Positions 46,799 to 53,903 of a DNA stretch of 64,000 bases are shown piece by piece. Within the stretch, counting starts at the first letter, position 1; the number at the start of each line of letters is the position of its first letter. The position numbers were made by a program, and so were the translations under genes. This DNA comes from Sphingomonas crusticola (GTDB taxonomy: Bacteria; Pseudomonadota; Alphaproteobacteria; Sphingomonadales; Sphingomonadaceae), in contig NZ_QTJP01000001.1 of NCBI RefSeq assembly GCF_003391115.1, forward strand, positions 1,736,001-1,800,000. The letters are read 5' to 3'. Below the pieces are notes generated by a model that worked only from the letters and a program-made list of their open reading frames with translations, was not told where the DNA came from and ran no database searches.

Positions 46799-47551
46799 CT
46801 ATTTCCCGCCCGGCTTGCGGAAGCGCAGGATGAACTGGTCGGTATGGCCACGGATCGAAGGGTCGAACACCTTGGCCGTACGCGGGTCGGCCGGATTGGC
46901 GAGCACCTTGCTCTCCCCATCGAATTTGAAGCCGGCCGCCTCAACCTCCTTGCGGACGGCCGCGGCCTCGATGCGATGGAGCGTATTGGTATCGGTCACG
47001 CCCGATCCTGCCGGTGCCGAATGATCGAGCACGACATAGACGCCGCCTGGCCGCACGATCCGGTACAGCACCTTGTTGAAAGCGACCACATCCAGTCCGG
47101 CAATGTTGTGCAGGTCATGGTAATTTTGCGAGGTCCACACCAGGTCGGCGATATTGGCCGGGCCGGGGGCCAGCGCGGGATCGTGCAATGCCTCGACATT
47201 CTTGTGGGCCGGATCGGCGGCAAGCGCCTGAACGGCGTCGAGCGACTTCGGCCGCCCGGCATACATCTCGTCCGGCACATAGCCGATCACCTTGCCGGTA
47301 GGGCCGACCGCAGTGGAGAATAGGCGCGTGAAATAGCCGCCGCCCGGCAGGATATCGACCACCACCATGCCGGGCTTTACCCCGGCGAACGCCAGCATCT
47401 CGGCAGGCTTGCGTTCCGGATCGCGATCGCGGTCGGCGGCGGGTCGCCCCGGATCCGCGACGGCAGCGGCGATCGACGGCGCCGGTGCGGCAGCAAGCGA
47501 GGGCATGGCCGTGAGCAACAATGCCACGGTCAGGCTGGCGGTGCGAATCAT
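46799..47551 (-). CDS. Exported class I SAM-methyltransferase-fold protein (COG4798-like)
   Basis: A 250-residue protein with a Sec signal peptide (SLTVALLLTAMPSLAAAP). A Rossmann domain follows with motif I VVDILPGGGYFTRLFS, WTSQNYHDLHN and GGVYVVLDHSAPAG. This is the 'predicted methyltransferase' family that is consistently exported. Motif I keeps the GxGxG-like glycines, so nucleotide binding is possible, but SAM in the periplasm is not established. Its start is inside the amiC stop (ATGA), so it is made with a peptidoglycan amidase and lies just ahead of mrcA. Confidence 0.85.
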   Translation of the reverse strand: MIRTASLTVALLLTAMPSLAAAPAPSIAAAVADPGRPAADRDRDPERKPAEMLAFAGVKPGMVVVDILPGGGYFTRLFSTAVGPTGKVIGYVPDEMYAGRPKSLDAVQALAADPAHKNVEALHDPALAPGPANIADLVWTSQNYHDLHNIAGLDVVAFNKVLYRIVRPGGVYVVLDHSAPAGSGVTDTNTLHRIEAAAVRKEVEAAGFKFDGESKVLANPADPRTAKVFDPSIRGHTDQFILRFRKPGGK

Positions 47552-48420
47552 GGCAATTCCTCCCGGTCCCTGGCCTTGCCGACCAGCTGGCGCGCGAAAT
47601 GCGCTTCGACCGCGCGGCGAACGCCCAGCGCGATCTTTTGGCGATACTCTTCCGACATCAGCAAAGCGAGATCGTCGTCGTTGGAGATGTAGCCGGTTTC
47701 GAGCAATACCGACGGCACGTCCGGCGCCTTCAAGACCATCAGCCCGGCATATTTGTGAAAGGTCGATTTAAGTCCGATCAGGGGCGACAGCTCGCGCTGT
47801 AGCACGGCCGCGAAGGCGGAGGAGGTGTTGAGCGTCTCGCGCTGGGCGAGGTCGATCAGGATCGAAGACACGTCGCTGGTCTCGCGCGACAGGTCGATGC
47901 CGTTGATCACGTCAGCCTTGTTCTCGCGCGCGGCCAGGGCCGCCGCGACGCGGTCGGACGAGGTTTCCGACAAGGTGTAGATGCTGGCGCCGCGCGCCGC
48001 CGCATTGGGCGCGCTGTCGCAATGGACGGAAATGAACAAATCCGCGCGAAGCTGGCGGGCAATCTCGCGCCGCTCCTGCAGCACGAGGAACCGATCGTCG
48101 GAGCGTGTCAGCGCGACGCGGACCTTGCCGCCCTCCAGCAATTCCTGGCGGATCGCCCTCGCTATCCTGAGCGCGACATCCTTTTCCTGCTCGCCGCCAT
48201 CGGACGAGGACGAGCCGGGGTCGTGCCCGCCATGACCGGCGTCGATCACCACCAGCGGCGCATCGGCGCGGCGCGGTCCCTGCACCATCGGCAGCGACAG
48301 GCGCGACGGGCGCGGCGGGATGGCGGCGGTGGCGCTGTTGGGCGTGCGCGCGGCTTGAGCCGGCACGGCCGCAAGCAGCAGCGCAAGCAGGGACAGGAGT
48401 GCACGAGCGCGGTTCGGCAT
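47548..48420 (-). CDS. amiC: N-acetylmuramoyl-L-alanine amidase
   Basis: An Amidase_3 zinc enzyme that cuts the peptide stem from muramic acid in daughter-cell separation and wall turnover. 290 residues. A signal peptide to about residue 23 is followed by a short linker and the catalytic domain. Zinc ligands are His in VIDAGHGGHDPG, Glu in the GGEQEKD region and His in FISVHCDS; the catalytic Glu is in LLETGYISN. There is no AMIN targeting domain, which is shorter than E. coli AmiC. Divergent from rne. Confidence 0.93.
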   Translation of the reverse strand: MPNRARALLSLLALLLAAVPAQAARTPNSATAAIPPRPSRLSLPMVQGPRRADAPLVVIDAGHGGHDPGSSSSDGGEQEKDVALRIARAIRQELLEGGKVRVALTRSDDRFLVLQERREIARQLRADLFISVHCDSAPNAAARGASIYTLSETSSDRVAAALAARENKADVINGIDLSRETSDVSSILIDLAQRETLNTSSAFAAVLQRELSPLIGLKSTFHKYAGLMVLKAPDVPSVLLETGYISNDDDLALLMSEEYRQKIALGVRRAVEAHFARQLVGKARDREELP

Positions 48421-48935
48421 CGCTACCAGCGTAGCAAAGTCGCGAGTCGCTGGGAATCCCGCAGCTGGCCGGCCGGTTTGTGTCCGCGACTATTGCCAAA
48501 CACGTGAGTGCTCCCGCCCGCGCGGTGGGCCCCGCCCGGCATTGCGGGGTCGGGTTAGCATTGCCATATCGAGGTCCGGGACGGCGGAGCTTTCGGTTGC
48601 CGCGCCCCAGGGCAGATGCTACGCACCCCTGGTTCGGCACGGCGCGTAGCGTATCGTTTCCCCGAACCGTTCCGGCGCGAACAAATTCGCGGCCGTCATC
48701 CCAGGTTGAAGCTGCATGTACCATTTTTCCTCTCCCGTCCGTCGAGCCGAACCGGCTCTGGGCGCGCGGGTGACGGGCTTTGCCGGAGCGAAACGCGCTC
48801 CGGATGGTGTTGCGGCAGAGGCATTTTCAAGCATCGTCGGGTCGGGAGAAGCGCGTTTTTGCGCCAGTCCCGGGCCTTACCTTAATCGCGCCCGCCGCCG
48901 CATGCCGGCCAGGACGGGCGCTCGGAGACTATTTG
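48421..48935 (+). other. Long non-coding rne leader and divergent amiC/rne promoter region
   Basis: This 515-nt gap has no supported gene. It holds the promoters of amiC and rne and very likely a long structured rne 5' leader. Stems include CCGGAGCG/CGCTCCGG (48783-48790 and 48796-48803, perfect with a 5-nt loop). Near 48844-48875 a composite hairpin has CGGGA/TCCCG outer and GCGC/GCGC inner pairs around a U-rich loop (GTTTTT). RNase E leaders in other bacteria are cleaved by the enzyme to lower its own synthesis; the same is inferred here. Confidence 0.55.
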
Positions 48936-51608
48936 ATGTCCATGCGCATGTTGATCGACGCGCGCCACCGGGAAGAAACCCGTGTGGCCGTCGTCAAGGG
49001 AAACCGCATCGAGGAGTTTGATTTCGAGTCCGAAGAGCACAAGCAGCTCAAGGGGAATATCTATCTCGCCAAGGTGACCAGGGTCGAGCCGTCGCTCCAG
49101 GCGGCGTTCATCGACTATGGCGGCAACCGCCACGGCTTCCTCGCTTTCTCGGAAATCCATCCCGATTATTACCAGATCCCGAAGGAGGACCGCGAGGCCC
49201 TGCTGCGGGAGGAAGCCGAGCACGCCGCCGAGGAAGAGGCGCTGCGCGCCCGCGAGGACGAAGAAGACGAGATCGAGGGCAATGAGCGCCTCGATGACGA
49301 CGGCGCGCGCGAATATCTCGACGCCGCCGAAGACCATGCCGATCATGACCATGACGGCGATTATGAAGAGGGCGATCAGCCCCCCGCGCCGCAGGCCACG
49401 TCGACTGCCGGCGACGACAGCAATGCCGTGGAATCGCTCCGCCAGAAGCGGATGAACCTGCGCCGCCGCTACAAGATTCAGGACGTGATCCGCCGGCGCC
49501 AGGTATTGCTGGTCCAGGTCGTCAAGGAAGAACGCGGCAATAAGGGCGCCGCGCTCACCACCTATCTTAGCCTCGCCGGCCGCTATTGCGTGCTCATGCC
49601 CAACACCAGCCATGGCGGCGGCATCTCGCGCAAGATCTCCAACGCGTCGGACCGCAAGCGGCTGAAGTCGATCCTCGCCGAGCTGGATCTGCCGCGCACG
49701 ATGGGCTGCATCGTGCGCACCGCGGGCCTGCAGCGCACCAAGCCTGAGATCCGCCGCGACTTCGATTACCTGGCCCGATTGTGGGACGAGATCCGCGACA
49801 AGACGCTGCATTCGTCGGCGCCGGCCGAAATCTATCGCGACAGCGACCTCATCAAGCGTGCCATCCGCGATATCTACAACAAGGATATCGACGAGGTGAT
49901 CGTCGAGGGCGAGGAGGGCTATCGCGCGGCCCGGACCTTCATGAAATTGCTCATGCCGAGCCACGCCAAGAAGATCGTGCCCTATTCGGACGCGATTCCC
50001 CTGTTCCAGCGCTTCGGCGTCGAGGATCAGCTGGCGGCGATGTATCAGCCGGTCGTCCAGCTCAAGTCCGGTGGTTATATCGTCATCAACCCGACCGAGG
50101 CCCTGGTCTCGATCGACATCAACTCCGGCCGTTCGACGCGCGAGCATAATATCGAGCAGACCGCGACCGCGACCAACCTTGAGGCCGCGCAGGAAATCGC
50201 CCGCCAGCTGCGCCTGCGCGACATGGCCGGTCTGGTCGTGATCGACTTCATCGACATGGAGAACAGCTCCAACAACCGTAAGGTTGAAAAGGCGATGAAG
50301 GACGCGCTCAAGAACGATCGCGCGCGCATCCAGGTCGGCCGCATTTCCGGCTTCGGCCTGTTCGAGATGAGCCGCCAGCGCCTGCGCACCGGCGTGCTCG
50401 AAGCTTCGACCCGGACTTGCCCGCATTGCGACGGCTCGGGCTTCATCCGCACCCCGTCTTCGTCCGGCCTGCAGGCCCTGCGCCTGCTCGAGGAAGAGGC
50501 CGCGCGCGGCCGCGGCTCGCGCCTGACGCTACGCGCCAGCCAGGAAGCCACGCTGTACGTCCTCAACCGCAAGCGCGCGGAGCTCGCCGACATCGAGGAC
50601 CGCTACGGCGTGTTGATCGAGATATTGAGCGACGGCCAGCCCGACGGCTCGCGCATGACGGTCGAGGCGAGCGGCCCGCCGCCGAGCCACGCACCGCGCC
50701 TGCCGCAGCAGATCGCCCCCGAGCCGGACGACGATCTGATCGAGGATTATGAGGAAGAGGCCGAGGAGCCCGAAACCGTCGAGCAGAATGGCCGCGAGCG
50801 CGAACCGCGCGACGATAGCGAAGGCGGCCGCCGCCGCCGTCGTCGTCGCCGCCGTGGCGGTCGTCGCGACGAAGCAAGTGAGGGCGGGACCGGCACCGAA
50901 GCTTCGGAAGAGGCCGGTCTGGACGAAGAGGCCGATGAGGCTCGTCCTGTTGCCGAAGCGGGCGAAGGCGAGGCCGGCGGCGAGGAACGCCGTCGTGGCC
51001 GTCGCGGTCGTCGCGGTGGCCGCCGCAGGAACCGCGGCGATGCGCCGGGTGCCAGCGAAGGCGCCGAAGCAGCGCCAGACGGATCGTCCGAAACCGACCC
51101 CGTGGCCGAGCCGCTGCCGGAAGCCGCCTCGGTCGAAGAGGTGGTGGCTGCCGAGCCGGAGAAGCCTGCCGCACGCCGCCGTCCTCGCGCTCGCAAGGCG
51201 GTAGAAGCGGTCGAGGCTGCACCAGCCGAACCGGCCGCTTCCGCACCGGAACCTGAAGCCGCCGCCCCGGCGGAAGAGGCTCCGGTCAAGCCACGCCGCG
51301 GACGCCGCACCAAGGCGGTTGAGGCGGCACCGGAGGCGCCCGAGGCGTCTACGCCGGTCGTCGAGCCCGAAGCTCCGGCACCGGTCGAGGAAGCCGCACC
51401 GGCACCGCGTCGGCGGCGCGCGAGCAAGGCAGCGGCCGCTGCGGCCCCGGCCGAGCCTGCGCCCGAGGCAGCCCCCGTCGTGGCGAGCAATGGGGCGGCA
51501 CCGAACGGCTCGACGCCCGGCGATGCCGAGCCGGAAGGCGACGCCAGCGGGCTCGATGCCAATGGCGAACCGCGCCGCGGCTGGTGGCAGCGGACCTTCG
51601 GCGCCTGA
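48936..51608 (+). CDS. rne: Ribonuclease E
   Basis: The main endonuclease of RNA turnover and rRNA/tRNA processing. 890 residues from ATG 48936 (GGAG 8 nt upstream). An S1 domain is split by a long acidic insert (about residues 90-155, Asp/Glu/His-rich), usual in alphaproteobacteria. The DNase I-like site has Asp in SIDINSGRS (about 395) and VVIDFID, and the zinc link is CPHCDGSG (about 495). The C-terminal third is a disordered scaffold of Arg-rich blocks (R8GGRR-type) alternating with Ala/Glu/Pro stretches. A strong terminator follows. Confidence 0.97.
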   Translation: MSMRMLIDARHREETRVAVVKGNRIEEFDFESEEHKQLKGNIYLAKVTRVEPSLQAAFIDYGGNRHGFLAFSEIHPDYYQIPKEDREALLREEAEHAAEEEALRAREDEEDEIEGNERLDDDGAREYLDAAEDHADHDHDGDYEEGDQPPAPQATSTAGDDSNAVESLRQKRMNLRRRYKIQDVIRRRQVLLVQVVKEERGNKGAALTTYLSLAGRYCVLMPNTSHGGGISRKISNASDRKRLKSILAELDLPRTMGCIVRTAGLQRTKPEIRRDFDYLARLWDEIRDKTLHSSAPAEIYRDSDLIKRAIRDIYNKDIDEVIVEGEEGYRAARTFMKLLMPSHAKKIVPYSDAIPLFQRFGVEDQLAAMYQPVVQLKSGGYIVINPTEALVSIDINSGRSTREHNIEQTATATNLEAAQEIARQLRLRDMAGLVVIDFIDMENSSNNRKVEKAMKDALKNDRARIQVGRISGFGLFEMSRQRLRTGVLEASTRTCPHCDGSGFIRTPSSSGLQALRLLEEEAARGRGSRLTLRASQEATLYVLNRKRAELADIEDRYGVLIEILSDGQPDGSRMTVEASGPPPSHAPRLPQQIAPEPDDDLIEDYEEEAEEPETVEQNGREREPRDDSEGGRRRRRRRRRGGRRDEASEGGTGTEASEEAGLDEEADEARPVAEAGEGEAGGEERRRGRRGRRGGRRRNRGDAPGASEGAEAAPDGSSETDPVAEPLPEAASVEEVVAAEPEKPAARRRPRARKAVEAVEAAPAEPAASAPEPEAAAPAEEAPVKPRRGRRTKAVEAAPEAPEASTPVVEPEAPAPVEEAAPAPRRRRASKAAAAAAPAEPAPEAAPVVASNGAAPNGSTPGDAEPEGDASGLDANGEPRRGWWQRTFGA

Positions 51609-51657
51609 TGCCATGTCCCGCTCCGTCGCATCGGCGGGGCGGGACTGGCATGTTTTC
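51609..51657 (+). terminator. Intrinsic terminator after rne
   Basis: TGCCATGTCCCGCTCCG pairs with CGGCGGGGCGGGACTGGCA (small bulges), followed directly by TGTTTTC. It begins right after the rne stop codon. Confidence 0.75.
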
Positions 51658-51694
51658 AGCCGCGGTTCAGCGGCGCGCGTTTGAGTAACGCCCG

Positions 51695-53074
51695 ATGCTT
51701 TCGTCCAGACGCCTGATCCGGATCGCCTGCGCCGCCGCATTGTCGTTTGCGCTCCCCGCCCAGCAGGCGTGCGCGCAAAGCGGGGGGCCATCGATCCTGC
51801 GCGATGCCGAGACCGAGCAATTCCTGTCCGATATCAGCGCGCCGATGGCGGTGTCCGCCGGCCTCTCGCCCGGCGCGCTCAAACTATATGTGATCAACGA
51901 TCCCGAGATTAACGCCTTCGTCGCCACCGGCCAGGCGATCTACATCAATTCCGGCACGATCCAGCATGCCGATAATGCCAACGAGCTGGAAGGTGTGATC
52001 GCGCATGAGCTCGGTCATATCGAAGGCGGGGACGCGGTCCGCAGCGGGGACGCGATCGCAGCCGCCAGCCGCGTCACCTTGCTGTCGCTGCTCGCGGGCA
52101 TTGCCGCAACCGTGGTCGCGGGCCCGGTCGGCATGCTCGCCATGGCCGCCGGCCAGAGCGCGGCGATGGGCAAATTCCTCGCCTACAGCCGCCAGCAGGA
52201 GGGCAGCGCCGACGCCTCGGCGGTGCGCCACCTCAATGATGCGCATTATTCCGGCAAGGGGATGATCAGCTTCTTCGGCAAGCTTCGCCAGGAGGAATAT
52301 CGCCTGACCCCGAGCTATACCTCTATCGACCCGTTCGCCGTCGACCACCCGATGACCGCGGAGCGGCAGGCGGCGCTGATGGGGGATCTCGAGAAATCGC
52401 CGTGGTGGAACGCGCCGGTCGATCAGGCCAAGCATGCGCGTTTCCTGCGGATCAAGGCCAAGCTGGTCGGCTATCTCGACGATCCGCCGGTGGTGATGAA
52501 CAAATTCCCGGAACGCGACCAGAGCATGCCCGCCCATTATGCGCGCGCTTACGCGTGGCATCGCGGCGGCTATCCGGACGCCGCCAATCGTGAAGTCGCC
52601 GCATTGCTGGCGACGGCGCCGCACGATCCCTATTTCCTCGAGCTCAAGGGTCAGATCCTGCTCGAAAGCGGCAAGCCGGCCGAGGCGATCCCGGCGCTGC
52701 GCGAGGCGGTGCAGCAGTCGCGCTCGACGCCGCTCATCGCCGCTCTGCTCGGTAACGCGCTGGTCGCAACGGAGAATCCCGTCAATCTCAAGGAAGCGGC
52801 GCAGGTGCTGCGGGTCGCCGTGCAGCGCGACAATGAAAATCCGCAGGCCTGGTACGATCTCGGCCTGGTCTATACGCGCATGGGCGACGAGGCGCGCGCC
52901 AGCCTTGCCAGCGCCGAGCGCTATAGCTTGCAGGATCAGCCGCAAATGGCGGCTGCCAATGCCGAGATCGCGATGCGCGGCATTCCGCCCGGCACGCCGG
53001 ATTATATCCGCGCGCAGGATCTCGCGCTGACCGCCCGCGACGAAGCCGATCGCCAGCGTCGTCACAAGAAATGA
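51695..53074 (+). CDS. BepA-like periplasmic M48 metalloprotease with TPR tail
   Basis: A 459-residue exported protease. The signal peptide ends near residue 28. The M48 domain has zinc ligands His104/His108 with Glu105 (AHELGH) and a third Glu in RQQEGSADASAV. The C-terminal half has tetratricopeptide repeats (EVAALLATAPHDPYFLELKG and later). BepA/YfgC-type proteins help assemble or degrade outer-membrane proteins such as LptD. Its stop overlaps the DsbA-like gene, which suggests joint action on disulfide-containing envelope proteins. Confidence 0.92.
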   Translation: MLSSRRLIRIACAAALSFALPAQQACAQSGGPSILRDAETEQFLSDISAPMAVSAGLSPGALKLYVINDPEINAFVATGQAIYINSGTIQHADNANELEGVIAHELGHIEGGDAVRSGDAIAAASRVTLLSLLAGIAATVVAGPVGMLAMAAGQSAAMGKFLAYSRQQEGSADASAVRHLNDAHYSGKGMISFFGKLRQEEYRLTPSYTSIDPFAVDHPMTAERQAALMGDLEKSPWWNAPVDQAKHARFLRIKAKLVGYLDDPPVVMNKFPERDQSMPAHYARAYAWHRGGYPDAANREVAALLATAPHDPYFLELKGQILLESGKPAEAIPALREAVQQSRSTPLIAALLGNALVATENPVNLKEAAQVLRVAVQRDNENPQAWYDLGLVYTRMGDEARASLASAERYSLQDQPQMAAANAEIAMRGIPPGTPDYIRAQDLALTARDEADRQRRHKK

Positions 53075-53775
53075 GCCGGACGGTAACTTTGCCTGTGGCG
53101 CTGGTCGGGATCGCCCTCGCCGCCATTGCCGGCCTCGCCATCGGTTGGGCGCTACCCCGCCCCGGCGTGCCCTCCAGCCACGTCGCGGCACGCGATTATG
53201 CGGTCGCCCATCCCGAGATCATTGCCGAGGCGATCGACCGTCTGCGGATCGGCTCCGACCGCCGCGCGATCGAAACGCCTTTTGCCAGCGCCTGGGCGGG
53301 CAACCCGCGCGGCGATGTGACGCTGGTCATGTTCTCGGATTACAATTGCCCCTATTGCCGCGCGAGCGCGACCGAGATCGACCGGCTGCTGAAGGAAGAC
53401 CCCAAGCTCAAGGTGGTGTGGCGCGAGATGCCCGTGCTCGGGCCGGACAGCGATGCCGCCGCACTGGCGGCGCTCGCCGCAGCCAAACAGGGCAAATATC
53501 TCGCTTTCCATCGCGCCCTGTTTGCGGGCAACCATCCGGATCGTAACGGCATCGCCACCGCCGCTCGATCGGTTGGCCTCGCCGCTACCCGCTTCGCCGC
53601 CGACACCCGCGCCGCCGACGTTACGGCCGAGCTTACGTCCAACCTGTCGCTGGCGCGGCGCATGCAGATTGCGGCCACGCCCTTCTTCGTGATCGGCAAC
53701 CGCACGTATCAGGGAGCGATTGGCTATGACGGCCTCGTCGCCGCCATTGCCGAGGCACGCAAGCCGGCCCGCTAA
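53071..53775 (+). CDS. DsbA-family thiol:disulfide oxidoreductase
   Basis: A 234-residue protein anchored or exported by an N-terminal hydrophobic helix (LVGIALAAIAGLAIGWAL). A thioredoxin-fold domain follows, with active site Cys93-Pro-Tyr-Cys96 (YNCPYCRAS) and the cis-Pro loop IAATPFFVIGN. It resembles the DsbA/Com1/ScsC group (Thioredoxin_4) with an N-terminal helical stalk. It starts in the stop of the M48 protease (ATGA). Confidence 0.92.
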   Translation: MSRTVTLPVALVGIALAAIAGLAIGWALPRPGVPSSHVAARDYAVAHPEIIAEAIDRLRIGSDRRAIETPFASAWAGNPRGDVTLVMFSDYNCPYCRASATEIDRLLKEDPKLKVVWREMPVLGPDSDAAALAALAAAKQGKYLAFHRALFAGNHPDRNGIATAARSVGLAATRFAADTRAADVTAELTSNLSLARRMQIAATPFFVIGNRTYQGAIGYDGLVAAIAEARKPAR

Positions 53776-53809
53776 TCCCGCCCCCGTGGCATTTTTGCAC
53801 GCCGGCACC

Positions 53810-53849
53810 ACGTCATAAAATCGAAACGCCGCCGTCACGGAAATCCTAC
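53810..53849 (+). promoter_or_regulatory. Candidate Pho box upstream of the receptor/phosphodiesterase operon
   Basis: Four degenerate 11-nt units are in register: ACGTCAT-AAAA, TCGAAAC-GCCG, CCGTCAC-GGAA and ATCCTAC. The PhoB box is built of 11-nt repeats of (C)TGTCA(T/C) with 4-nt AT-rich spacers. The first and third units match GTCA well; the others are poor. Position (55 nt before the receptor ATG) and the phosphodiester function of the operon make it plausible. Confidence 0.35.
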
Positions 53850-53903
53850 AAAGCAGCCGCTACCGACCCCCGATCTTGCAGCGCAGCAATCCGGGGGGAA
53901 TTC

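Noticed and set aside
48882..50426. 514-codon open frame antisense to rne
   Set aside because: Shadow of RNase E, whose motifs and zinc site are intact on the plus strand.
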